A stretch of DNA of 11,322 nt from Bacteroidales bacterium (GTDB lineage: Bacteria; Bacteroidota; Bacteroidia; Bacteroidales; WCHB1-69). The notes beneath the pieces are model-generated. The model was not told the DNA's origin. It searched no databases and saw only the letters and a program-made list of their open reading frames with translations. The DNA is taken from NCBI GenBank assembly GCA_028684405.1, contig JAQUGA010000071.1, forward strand, positions 1 to 11,322, given 5' to 3'. Positions 1 to 6,347 of the stretch are shown here, piece by piece. The translations under genes and the position numbers were made by a program. The number at the start of each line of letters is the position of its first letter. Positions within the stretch are counted from its first letter, which is position 1.

Positions 1-73
1 CATTTTTACAATCCATCATACCAACACCGGTCATGGTTCTTAATTTATTTACATCAGCTGCTGTAATAGCCAT
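1..73 (-). CDS. tsf: Elongation factor Ts, N-terminal fragment (cut by window edge)
   Basis: Reading the minus strand from the ATG at 73 gives MAITAADVNKLRTMTGVGMM followed by DCKN. This is the conserved N-terminal UBA-like helix pair of EF-Ts (the E. coli equivalent contains a TGAGMMDCKKAL stretch). EF-Ts is the cytoplasmic guanine-nucleotide exchange factor that recycles EF-Tu-GDP. Only 24 codons and one base are visible; the rest lies beyond position 1. It starts 27 nt after the rpsB stop codon on the same strand, the classic rpsB-tsf pairing, so it is probably co-transcribed with the ribosomal genes. No separate promoter or terminator is visible in the 27-nt gap. The identification rests on the motif and the gene order together. 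Confidence 0.93.
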   Translation of the reverse strand, partial: MAITAADVNKLRTMTGVGMMDCKN

Positions 74-100
74 GGTATATAATTTTTATGGGTTAGAAAC

Positions 101-1015
101 TTATTTTTTTGGAGATGCTTTTTTTACAACTGTTTTTCTAGCAACAGGTTTTTTAGAAGATGGTTTGTCCGTGTCTTCGTCAGAATCATCTTTCAACTTT
201 GCTTTGGCAGAAATTTTTGCTTTTCTTTCAATTTCTTCGTCCTCTTCAATTTCTTCTAGGCTGCGAATTGATTTATTGTCGTCAAATTCTTCAATATCAT
301 CATCCGTGGTTTTTTTGTCTTTGTCAAATTGTCTTTCACTCAATCCTTCTTCAATCGCATCTGTCATTGCTTGAACAATAGCAGATATAGATTTTGAAGC
401 ATCATCATTTGCAGGTATTGGGAAATCAACAGATAGAGGATCTGAGTTTGTATCTACGATAGCAAATATAGGAATGTTTAATTTGTGAGCTTCTGCTACA
501 GCAATGTGCTCTTTCAAAACGTCAACTACAAAAATAGCTGAGGGTAAACGGTTTAAATCAGAGATAGAACCTAAGTTTTTCTCAAGTTTTGTTCTTTCAC
601 GTTGAATTTGAAGTCTTTCACGTTTAGAAATATCATTAAATGATGGGCTAGCCATCAATTTGTCAATGGTTGTCATTTTTCGAACTGCTTTACGAATGGT
701 CGCAAAATTTGTAAGCATACCACCAGGCCAGCGTTCTACAACGTAAGGCATGTTCACTTTTGATACATGATGAGCAACAATATCTTTGGCTTGTTTTTTT
801 GTTGCTACAAATAATATCTTTTTACCTGATTTTGCAATTTGTTTCATGGCCGAAGCCGCTTCATCAATCTTTGCAATGGTTTTATGTAAATCAATGATAT
901 GAATACCATTTTTTTCCATAAAAATGTATGGAGCCATGTTGGGGTTCCACTTTCTACGCAAGTGACCAAAATGTGCACCTGCATCTAATAACTCGTTGAA
1001 TGTAATTTTTGACAT
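101..1015 (-). CDS. rpsB: 30S ribosomal protein S2, with long charged C-terminal extension
   Basis: S2 binds late at the head-body junction of the 30S subunit and is needed for S1 docking and translation initiation. The 304-residue product begins MSKITFNELLDAGAHFGH. It shows the family signatures HLRRKWNPNM (18-27), RWPGGMLTNF (95-104) and the IPIFAIVDTNSDP block (181-193). An in-frame ATG exists 13 codons upstream at 1054. I chose 1015 because S2 homology begins there, and because the upstream residues (ILKESKQLKKTK) look like translated A-rich leader. E. coli S2 has 241 residues. Here a tail from about residue 230 is first strongly acidic (about 238-263, rich in D and E) and then lysine-rich (about 264-304, ending SPKK). 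It follows rpsI by a 111-nt gap and precedes tsf. Confidence 0.96.
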   Translation of the reverse strand: MSKITFNELLDAGAHFGHLRRKWNPNMAPYIFMEKNGIHIIDLHKTIAKIDEAASAMKQIAKSGKKILFVATKKQAKDIVAHHVSKVNMPYVVERWPGGMLTNFATIRKAVRKMTTIDKLMASPSFNDISKRERLQIQRERTKLEKNLGSISDLNRLPSAIFVVDVLKEHIAVAEAHKLNIPIFAIVDTNSDPLSVDFPIPANDDASKSISAIVQAMTDAIEEGLSERQFDKDKKTTDDDIEEFDDNKSIRSLEEIEEDEEIERKAKISAKAKLKDDSDEDTDKPSSKKPVARKTVVKKASPKK

Positions 1016-1065
1016 TTTTGTTTTTTTTAATTGTTTACTTTCCTTCAATATCAATCAAAAAGTAG

Positions 1066-1076
1066 TGCCCTGGGCA
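1066..1076 (-). promoter_or_regulatory. GC-rich palindrome in the rpsI-rpsB intergenic leader
   Basis: The 111 nt between the rpsI stop and the rpsB start are AT-rich except for TGCCC-T-GGGCA, a perfect 5-bp palindrome around one central base. In rpsB leader RNA it could form a short UGCC/GGCA hairpin with a three-base loop. S2 is known to repress its own operon through the rpsB leader in E. coli, so this gap is a natural place for a control element. That role is inference; a 5-bp palindrome can also arise by chance. I see no TAnnTTTG box in this gap. Confidence 0.25.
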
Positions 1077-1126
1077 GTCTTAATGATTTGGATACTAAAC
1101 TGAAAAAATGTAATTCGAGTAAAATA

Positions 1127-1516
1127 CTAACGTTTACTGAATTGGAATTTTTTACGTGCACCTGGTTGACCTGGTTTCTTGCGTTCTACCATTCTTGGGT
1201 CACGACGTAATAAGCCATGAGGTTTAAGAATAATACGATACTCTGGGTCAATTTCGCACAATGCTTTAGAAATGCCTAAACGCAAAGCTTCTGCCTGTCC
1301 TGTAATACCACCACCGTTAAGCTTCGCTTTAACGCTATATTTTCCTTCGTTAGAAGTTAAAATAAAGGGCTGTTGAACTTTATATTGCAACATCGGTGTT
1401 TTAAAATATTCGGTATAATCACGACCGTTAATGGTTACCGTAGCAGTTGAATCCAAAGTTAGGTAAACACGAGCAACAGCAGTTTTTCTTCTGCCTGAAG
1501 TGTTGATTTTTTCCAT
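1127..1516 (-). CDS. rpsI: 30S ribosomal protein S9
   Basis: S9 is a 30S head protein whose C-terminal tail reaches the P-site tRNA. The product has 129 residues, close to the E. coli length of 130. It starts MEKINTSGRRKTAVARVYL, the standard S9 N-terminus, includes the GGGITGQAEALRLGISKAL helix, and ends in the near-universal FSKR tail whose terminal Arg contacts the tRNA anticodon stem-loop. The start codon overlaps the rplM stop by one base (TAATG), so the two genes are translationally coupled as in most bacteria. Nothing unusual is seen in the protein. Confidence 0.97.
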   Translation of the reverse strand: MEKINTSGRRKTAVARVYLTLDSTATVTINGRDYTEYFKTPMLQYKVQQPFILTSNEGKYSVKAKLNGGGITGQAEALRLGISKALCEIDPEYRIILKPHGLLRRDPRMVERKKPGQPGARKKFQFSKR

Positions 1517-1974
1517 TATAACTTAATTGTATTGATGTTAACTAGTTTTGGTTGTTGAGCTTGATGATTGTGCTCTGGACCTACATGTACATGTAGATTG
1601 CGGAAAAGTTCACGTCCTAAACGGTTTTTTGGTAACATCCCTTTGATAGCATGTTCCAATACAAATTCAGGTTTGCGATTTAGCATCTCAGCAGGTGTTG
1701 TAAAACGTTGACCCCCTGGATATCCAGTGTGTCTTATGTATTGCTTAGTGCTAAGTTTTGATCCGCTTAAAGTAACTTTCTCTGCATTGACGATGATTAC
1801 ATTATCACCACAATCAACGTGAGGAGTAAAGTTAACTTTGTGCTTGCCGCGTAGCATTTTCGCCGCAGCGGATGCCAATCTGCCTAATACAGCATTTTCA
1901 GCATCGATAACAATCCATTCTTTTTGAACAGTATTCTTATTTGCTGATACAGTTTTGTAACTTAAAGTGTTCAT
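1516..1974 (-). CDS. rplM: 50S ribosomal protein L13
   Basis: L13 is an early-assembly protein of the 50S subunit that binds 23S rRNA. The 152-residue product begins MNTLSYKTVSANKNTVQKEW, an N-terminus of the kind typical of Bacteroidota L13. It has the signatures VLGRLAS (29-35), the NAEKVTLSGSK block (64-74) and GMLPKNRLGRELFRNLHVHVG (about 112-132). E. coli L13 is 142 residues. It is the first gene of the minus-strand ribosomal operon. The start has an A-rich AAATCAAGAAA leader and no Shine-Dalgarno, as is normal in this phylum. Two promoter-like sites lie 40-145 nt upstream. Confidence 0.97.
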   Translation of the reverse strand: MNTLSYKTVSANKNTVQKEWIVIDAENAVLGRLASAAAKMLRGKHKVNFTPHVDCGDNVIIVNAEKVTLSGSKLSTKQYIRHTGYPGGQRFTTPAEMLNRKPEFVLEHAIKGMLPKNRLGRELFRNLHVHVGPEHNHQAQQPKLVNINTIKL

Positions 1975-2013
1975 TTTCTTGATTTAATACGTTTTTAGCC
2001 CCTAAAAAGGAGT

Positions 2014-2045
2014 GCAAAGTTAGTCATTTTTTTTATTCCTACAAA
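2014..2045 (-). promoter_or_regulatory. Proximal promoter of the rplM-rpsI-rpsB-tsf operon
   Basis: Read on the minus strand, TTTG (2045-2042) is followed after 19 nt by TAACTTTGC (2022-2014). This is a full match to the Bacteroidota housekeeping promoter: -33 TTTG and -7 TAnnTTTG, about 19-21 nt apart. Transcription would start near 2008-2010, leaving a leader of about 35 nt before the rplM ATG at 1974. It is the best promoter match in the window. The -33 box lies inside the left arm of the 2041-2065 inverted repeat. Confidence 0.75.
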
Positions 2046-2065
2046 TAAATTTACGGTTTATTTGT
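2041..2065. repeat. Perfect 9-bp inverted repeat over the ribosomal operon promoter
   Basis: ACAAATAAA (2041-2049) and TTTATTTGT (2057-2065) are perfect reverse complements separated by the 7 nt TTTACGG. The left arm contains the -33 TTTG box of the proximal rplM promoter. As DNA it could be an operator. If transcription starts at the distal site near 2085, it would form a hairpin in the leader RNA. Both readings are inference. In AT-rich sequence a 9-bp inverted repeat is uncommon but possible by chance. Confidence 0.5.
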
Positions 2066-2090
2066 GGTGTGGATAATTGTTTTTCGGACT

Positions 2091-2119
2091 GCAAAAGTAA
2101 TATTTTTTTTATATCCAAA
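2091..2119 (-). promoter_or_regulatory. Possible distal promoter of the ribosomal operon
   Basis: On the minus strand TACTTTTGC (2099-2091) matches TAnnTTTGC exactly. The nearest upstream TTTG (2119-2116) is 16 nt away, shorter than the usual 19-21, so the -33 element is doubtful. Use of this site would give an rplM leader of about 110 nt that includes the 9-bp inverted repeat at 2041-2065. Confidence 0.45.
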
Positions 2120-2422
2120 CACATATTGGCAATTTATTTTTATTTTAAGTGGAATTTTTGCCTATTTTATTCTTTTTTTTTGATTTTAGTACTTATTGTT
2201 TTGAAATAAAATAGTGTTCACTGATATTAAGCATCTAAAATTAAACTTTTTTTGGTTTTTTTTTTTCAATAATGAAACCTATATATCTATTGTATTAATT
2301 TTATGTTTAGCGCGATTTTAGATTGGATTATAACAGTGTGTGTTTTTTTTTTTAATGGCGTGGTAAATCTCTTTTTTACGTCAATTATTTTTGAAAATAA
2401 TTTTAAATCAAAAAATATATTC

Positions 2423-2431
2423 TACATTTGC
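2423..2431 (+). promoter_or_regulatory. -7 promoter element of the lysyl endopeptidase gene
   Basis: TACATTTGC is an exact match to TAnnTTTGC, 35 nt before the ATG at 2467, and would give a leader of about 30 nt. No TTG or TTTG lies at the usual 17-23 nt spacing. The closest TTTG (2390-2393) is 29 nt upstream, within the near-palindrome TTATTTTTGAAAATAA. The -33 element is therefore weak or absent, which may mean activator dependence. Confidence 0.6.
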
Positions 2432-2466
2432 CATAGGTTTATTTAGAAAATTAAAATTCCTTTAAA

Positions 2467-4719
2467 ATGAAAAAACAATTCTTTTTATCCGTAGTAGCTT
2501 TGATAATTCTTTCATGGAGTATAAAAGCACAAATTAATGAAGGGGGTATACCGATTAGTTTTAATAAATCGAATCTTCGAACAGATGTTCCTGTAAAAAT
2601 ATTGCCAGAGATTAATGTTCAAGCTTTGCTCGCCGAAGACGAACAAAATCAAGGCAAGGCTGTCCCTTTTAGATTTGGTAAAGATATAGATGTATATTAC
2701 AACTTAATGAATTCCGGTGTTTGGGAAACCTTGGAAAATGGAGATCGTTTGTGGAGATTGAAAATTGAATCTCAAAATGCACATTCATTAAACTTTATTT
2801 GCAATCAGTTTTTTATTCCTGATGGAGCCCGTTTGTTTGTCTATAGTGCTGATAAATCTGTTGTTAGAGGCGCTTATACTTCAAAAAACAACAATGCTCA
2901 ATATAGTTTTGCCAATGCACCCATCGCTTCTTCTTCCATAGTTTTAGAATATCTCGAACCTGCAAATGTTGTCGGTCAAGGTCGGATTAATATTAATAAA
3001 GTGATTCATGGTTATCGAGATACTTTTGCAAAGAACAGAGGCCCTTTTGGTACTTCAGGAAGTTGTAATATTAATGTAAATTGTCCTTTGGGAGATGATT
3101 GGCAAAATGAAAAAACAGGCGTCGCTATTATTGTAACATCAAATAACTCAGCAGTTTGTACAGGTACTATCGTGAATAATACAGCGGAAGATGCCAAGCC
3201 TTATTTTTTAACAGCAAATCATTGTACACAGTCGGCAAATTTGCAAAATTGGGTTTTTATTTTCAACCATGAATCGGAACAATGCATTGGAACAGCGGGA
3301 CCCACTGATCAATCTATCAATGGAGCACAATTAATTGCCAGCGATTCTCCCTCTGATTTTGCATTGTTGTTGTTGAATGACGATATTCCTGCAGAATATA
3401 ATGTTTTCTTTTGTGGATGGAGCAATGCTGATATCCCAGCTGATTCTACAATTTGCATACATCATCCAGCGGGCGATTTGAAAAAGATTTCTAAAGACAT
3501 TCACCCTTCTGTCTCTTCCAATTATGGCAGTACGCCAAATACGCATTGGGAAGTTTCAAATTGGGAATTTGGCACAACAGAAGGAGGTTCTTCAGGTTCT
3601 GCCTTGTTTGATTTTAACGGTCACATCATTGGTCAACTTCATGGCGGACAGGCTTCTTGTTCAAATAATTCATATGATAAATATGGGAAAATAGCATATT
3701 CGTGGACCAATAATGATAATCCAAATTCGAACAAACGTTTGAAAGATTGGTTAGACCCCACAAATTCAGGAGTGGCAACTCTGGATGGAAAATATTTTAA
3801 TACGCCAGATTTTCAGTTAGATATGGCTCTGACAGCAGTTACATCTCCCAAAGCTTCCAATTGTAATAATGTAATTAATCCTGTTGTGAAAATCCGGAAT
3901 AATGGTGAAACAACTGTTACTTCTGTTCGTGTTTATTTTAAAATCAATGATTATTTGCAATTTGTTGACTGGACTGGTAATTTAGCTTTTGGCAACAGTG
4001 CTATGGTAAATTTACCTGGTGTTCAATTGGAAGCAGGCAATCATGAGTTTAAAGCATTTTTGTCATCACCCAATAATGGAATTGACCAAAATACATCCAA
4101 CGATACCATCGAATTCTCTTTTATTACAGAAATTGGGGCTCCATTAAAAATAAGTGTTTTAACGGATATCAAACCAAGTGAAACAACTTGGGTGCTCAAA
4201 AAAGATGACGGAACCGTTATTCATACAAACCCTACCTTAGAAGCACAAACTGCTTATATAGAGGATTTATGTCTTGAAAATGGCTGCTATGATTTTGTTA
4301 TTTACGACAGCGGTATTAATGGCCTGAATGGCTATTTTGGATACTGGTATATGGGGAGTTTTTTACGTACGTTAAATGGACAACAAATTGCTCAATCTCC
4401 TGCAAACGGTAATTTTGGAACCAAAGACAGTACTCGCTTTTGCATTACAGATGTTTCTGTTGATAATATTTCATCGTCCATTAATTTGTTTATTTATCCC
4501 AATCCTGCCAACGATTACATTCACGTTGAAATGATTGAAAACAATAAGCAATCAGTAGCCTCTGTGTATGATATTAGAGGTCGTTTGGTTCAAAAAGAGA
4601 TTCTTTTGTCAGAACAATCAAATAGGATAAATATAGCATCCTACCAGCCTGGAGTTTATGTTCTTTTGGTGAATACTGGCGATCGCATTATACGGAAACA
4701 GTTTATTAAACTAAAGTAA
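2467..4719 (+). CDS. Secreted lysyl-endopeptidase-type serine protease with T9SS sorting domain
   Basis: This is a predicted extracellular trypsin-fold protease cutting after lysine, resembling Achromobacter protease I (API) and Lysobacter Lys-C. Residues 1-22 are a Sec signal peptide (cut near KAQ). About 23-190 form a propeptide. The catalytic domain starts near GTSGSCNINVNCP (195-207). The triad is His252 (TANHC), Asp297 (SDFALL) and Ser376 (GGSSGS). The IHHP (331-334) and GQLHGG (389-394) motifs match API. Asp404 (YDKYG) corresponds to API Asp225, which sets Lys specificity. Cys200, 206, 231, 253, 273 and 398 match the three API disulfides. API Trp169, which stacks on His210, appears to be Tyr353 here. 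Residues about 445-555 look like a CARDB/Ig-like module. About 558-660 is a beta-rich module with the CYDFVIYDSG motif common behind Bacteroidota peptidases. About 672-750 is a type A T9SS C-terminal domain (YPNPAND, YDIRGR, PGVYVL). Alignments were made by eye from memory. Confidence 0.9.
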   Translation: MKKQFFLSVVALIILSWSIKAQINEGGIPISFNKSNLRTDVPVKILPEINVQALLAEDEQNQGKAVPFRFGKDIDVYYNLMNSGVWETLENGDRLWRLKIESQNAHSLNFICNQFFIPDGARLFVYSADKSVVRGAYTSKNNNAQYSFANAPIASSSIVLEYLEPANVVGQGRININKVIHGYRDTFAKNRGPFGTSGSCNINVNCPLGDDWQNEKTGVAIIVTSNNSAVCTGTIVNNTAEDAKPYFLTANHCTQSANLQNWVFIFNHESEQCIGTAGPTDQSINGAQLIASDSPSDFALLLLNDDIPAEYNVFFCGWSNADIPADSTICIHHPAGDLKKISKDIHPSVSSNYGSTPNTHWEVSNWEFGTTEGGSSGSALFDFNGHIIGQLHGGQASCSNNSYDKYGKIAYSWTNNDNPNSNKRLKDWLDPTNSGVATLDGKYFNTPDFQLDMALTAVTSPKASNCNNVINPVVKIRNNGETTVTSVRVYFKINDYLQFVDWTGNLAFGNSAMVNLPGVQLEAGNHEFKAFLSSPNNGIDQNTSNDTIEFSFITEIGAPLKISVLTDIKPSETTWVLKKDDGTVIHTNPTLEAQTAYIEDLCLENGCYDFVIYDSGINGLNGYFGYWYMGSFLRTLNGQQIAQSPANGNFGTKDSTRFCITDVSVDNISSSINLFIYPNPANDYIHVEMIENNKQSVASVYDIRGRLVQKEILLSEQSNRINIASYQPGVYVLLVNTGDRIIRKQFIKLK

Positions 4720-4720
4720 T

Positions 4721-4775
4721 TTTTTGAGAGAGTGCTAGGAATTCAATATTTTTACTATTTTTGCACTCTCAAAAA
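4721..4775 (+). repeat. Long inverted repeat flanking the tRNA-Val promoter
   Basis: TTTTTGAG-AG-AGTGC (4721-4735) pairs with GCACTCTCAAAAA (4763-4775), giving 13 bp with a two-base AG bulge and a 27-nt loop. It starts 2 nt after the protease stop and ends at the base before the tRNA. The right arm begins on the last bases of the -7 box and covers the probable start site. No T-run follows the right arm, so it is not a standard terminator. In a protease read-through transcript it could fold just 5' of the tRNA, where it might help 3'-end formation or processing; this is inference. Confidence 0.5.
4756..4764 (+). promoter_or_regulatory. -7 promoter element of tRNA-Val
   Basis: TATTTTTGC matches TAnnTTTGC exactly and ends 11 nt before the first tRNA base, so transcription would start about 5-8 nt upstream of the mature 5' end. 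No well-spaced -33 box is present. The nearest TTTG (4723-4726) is 29 nt upstream, inside the left arm of the flanking inverted repeat. Confidence 0.65.
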
Positions 4776-4850
4776 GCGTCGTTAACTCAGTTGGTTTAGA
4801 GTGTCACCTTGACAGGGTGGAAGTCACTGGTTCGAGTCCAGTACGACGCA
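4776..4850 (+). tRNA. tRNA-Val, anticodon GAC
   Basis: A full cloverleaf can be folded by hand. The acceptor stem GCGTCGT/ACGACGC (4776-4782 with 4843-4849) is perfectly paired. The D stem is ACTC/GAGT with GG in the loop (4793-4794). The anticodon stem is TCACC/GGTGG with loop TTGACAG, placing anticodon GAC at 4811-4813. The variable loop has five bases, and the T arm is ACTGG-TTCGAGT-CCAGT. The discriminator is A4850. The CCA end is not encoded, since the next bases are CAA. GAC decodes the valine codons GUC and, by wobble, GUU. It stands alone, with its own -7 box and a terminator 16 nt downstream. No integrase or direct repeat suggests use as an attachment site. Confidence 0.96.
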
Positions 4851-4865
4851 CAAATCATAAATGCT

Positions 4866-4897
4866 AAAAACAGTTCTTTTCAGAACTGTTTTTTTTT
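4866..4897 (+). terminator. Intrinsic terminator after tRNA-Val
   Basis: AAAAACAGTTCT (4866-4877) and AGAACTGTTTTT (4882-4893) are perfect reverse complements around a TTTC loop, and the T-run continues to 4897. It is the clearest intrinsic terminator in the window. It ends the tRNA transcript and probably any read-through from the protease. Because the arms are A-then-T, it could also work in the opposite direction. Confidence 0.85.
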
Positions 4898-4927
4898 GGT
4901 GTTGAATCAGTTATTTTGTAAATTAGC
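4895..4927 (+). promoter_or_regulatory. Weak candidate promoter for the 4943-8446 gene run
   Basis: TTTG (4895-4898), at the end of the terminator T-run, is followed after 20 nt by TAAATTAGC (4919-4927), one mismatch from TAnnTTTGC. The spacing is right, and the strong terminator just upstream means the next gene needs its own promoter. The predicted start would leave a leader of only about 10 nt before the ATG at 4943. Confidence 0.35.
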
Positions 4928-4942
4928 CTCAAATTATTTTAC

Positions 4943-6301
4943 ATGAAGTTTTTTTTACCCATTTTTTACTCTTTTATTTTTTGGATTATTATCCGAAATC
5001 ATCGCTTTTTTAAGATTGAAGGGATAAGAAATGAGGCTCTTCGTGCTGTTTTTCTCTTGAAATTAATTTCCGGATTTCTACTGCTCGCTTTATATACCTA
5101 TTATTACACAGATCGCTCGAGTTCGGATGTGTATAAATATTTTGATGATGGAACAGTGATGTATAATGCGTTGTTTAATAATCCTTTAGATTATTTAAAA
5201 ATGGTGTTTGGGGTAATGAACGACAATGTCTATTTTTCGCAAACTTATTACAACGAAATGTCGCATTGGTACCGAGCGTTCGAGTCCAATATTTTTAGCG
5301 ATAGTCATGCTATTATCCGCTTCAATGCCTTGGCAATGTTGTTTTCCTTTGGACAAATTTCTGTTCATGTTGTATTTATGGTGTTCTTATCATTTATCGG
5401 CTTAACGGGCTTGTATAAGTTCTTTTTTAGAAATGCAAAGAGAAGTAAAATCGGACTTTTTGTTGCCATATATTTACTGCCATCGGTTGTTTTTTGGGGA
5501 TCTGGAATGCTCAAAGAGGGCTTGATTTTCTTTGCACTTGGACTTCTTTTGTACGAAGTAGATAAAATTGCACGACGTTTTGATTTCTTCTCGCTATTTT
5601 GGATTGTGTTCTCGCTTTTGTTGTTAATTCATACCAAAATCTATATCATTTTGATTTTAGCACCTTTGTTATTGGCTCATTTGTATTCTACTATGGTCCT
5701 AAAAAATCGAATTAAATATCTTTATTTCGTTATCATTTCAATGTTTTTTTTGTTTGGATTTTTTGTGTTTTACAATCTTGCAGGCTTAAATATGTTTGCC
5801 ATGATTGTTCAAAAACAAAATGATTTTATGAATTTGGCACTTCAAGAATCCGCTGGGAGTCTTCTGCATCATCGATATTTAGCATTAAGCTTTACGAGTT
5901 TTATAACCGAATTGCCAATGGCTGTCTTCAATGTGTTCTTTCGTCCTTTGCCTATTTTAGATAATTCGCTGATCTATCTGCCAAATATTATGGAAAATAC
6001 AGTGTTGCTAATATTAGCAATTCTCGCTTTTTTTTACAGAACCCGATTAAATCGTTCAGAATTATCTTTGCTTCATTTTTGTTTTTATTTTGTAGTGTGC
6101 ATTTTCGTTTTAACGGGGTTTACGGTGCCTGTTTTAGGTGCCATCGTGCGATACAAGACTGTTGCATTGCCATTTATGTTTGCATTTTTAGCAATATTAA
6201 TGGATCGACGTTTGGTTTTAGAACGATTCCCATTTTTGAAAAAACACTATGAATTATGGTCTCACAAGATTTCTTACAAGACGATTTATCGAAAAAATTA
6301 A
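4943..6301 (+). CDS. Polytopic membrane protein of unknown function (possibly GT-C or EpsG/Wzy-like)
   Basis: I do not recognise this 452-residue protein. It is strongly hydrophobic, with about ten likely membrane helices (roughly 3-17, 33-54, 138-160, 168-185, 190-205, 213-250 as two, 258-280, 350-366, 377-395 and 403-420) and a basic C-terminal tail. After the second helix comes a polar loop with the acidic-aromatic motif SDVYKYFDDG (61-70) and a long probable extracytoplasmic segment to about 125. Further motifs are PSVVFWGSGMLKEG (180-193), an FRPLP turn (333-337) and VRYKT (402-406). An acidic first loop in a protein of many helices recalls GT-C glycosyltransferases and EpsG/Wzy-type polysaccharide polymerases. 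That is only a resemblance, and no glycan genes are nearby. The DUF2461 gene follows after 46 nt on the same strand without a visible terminator. Confidence 0.8.
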   Translation: MKFFLPIFYSFIFWIIIRNHRFFKIEGIRNEALRAVFLLKLISGFLLLALYTYYYTDRSSSDVYKYFDDGTVMYNALFNNPLDYLKMVFGVMNDNVYFSQTYYNEMSHWYRAFESNIFSDSHAIIRFNALAMLFSFGQISVHVVFMVFLSFIGLTGLYKFFFRNAKRSKIGLFVAIYLLPSVVFWGSGMLKEGLIFFALGLLLYEVDKIARRFDFFSLFWIVFSLLLLIHTKIYIILILAPLLLAHLYSTMVLKNRIKYLYFVIISMFFLFGFFVFYNLAGLNMFAMIVQKQNDFMNLALQESAGSLLHHRYLALSFTSFITELPMAVFNVFFRPLPILDNSLIYLPNIMENTVLLILAILAFFYRTRLNRSELSLLHFCFYFVVCIFVLTGFTVPVLGAIVRYKTVALPFMFAFLAILMDRRLVLERFPFLKKHYELWSHKISYKTIYRKN

Positions 6302-6347
6302 TATCAATTCAACAAAACTGCTCAGCTAAACGTTGATAAAATAAAAA

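Larger units (their letters stand above)
1975..2466. other. Divergent intergenic region between rplM and the protease gene
   Basis: This 492-nt non-coding stretch separates the minus-strand ribosomal operon from the plus-strand protease. The rplM side (to about 2120) holds two minus-strand promoter-like sites and an inverted repeat, and the far side (2423-2431) holds a plus-strand -7 box. Between about 2120 and 2420 I see only very AT-rich DNA with several runs of 7-13 T (for example around 2171-2180, 2257-2266 and 2342-2353). Open frames here are very short and not convincing genes, and I recognise no RNA gene. Confidence 0.7.

Noticed and set aside
33..381. Two plus-strand open frames (33-374 and 160-381)
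   Set aside because: They are antisense to the low-complexity charged tail of rpsB; their Ser/Leu/Phe-rich composition is what reversed Glu/Asp/Lys codons produce.
1016..1054. Upstream in-frame ATG that would lengthen S2 by 13 residues
   Set aside because: S2 homology begins at the internal MSKITFNELL, and the extra residues look like translated A-rich leader.
2130..2420. Possible small gene or non-coding RNA in the T-rich intergenic stretch
   Set aside because: No open frame of note, no promoter facing into it and no stable stem-loop beyond what T-tracts allow.
4776..4850. tRNA-Val as an attachment site for an integrated element
   Set aside because: No integrase, no direct repeat of the tRNA 3' end and no change in composition downstream.
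6301..6347. TATCAA/TTGATA repeat between the 452-residue membrane protein and DUF2461 genes
   Set aside because: A 6-bp A-T-rich stem with a long loop and no T-run; the genes are more likely joined by read-through.
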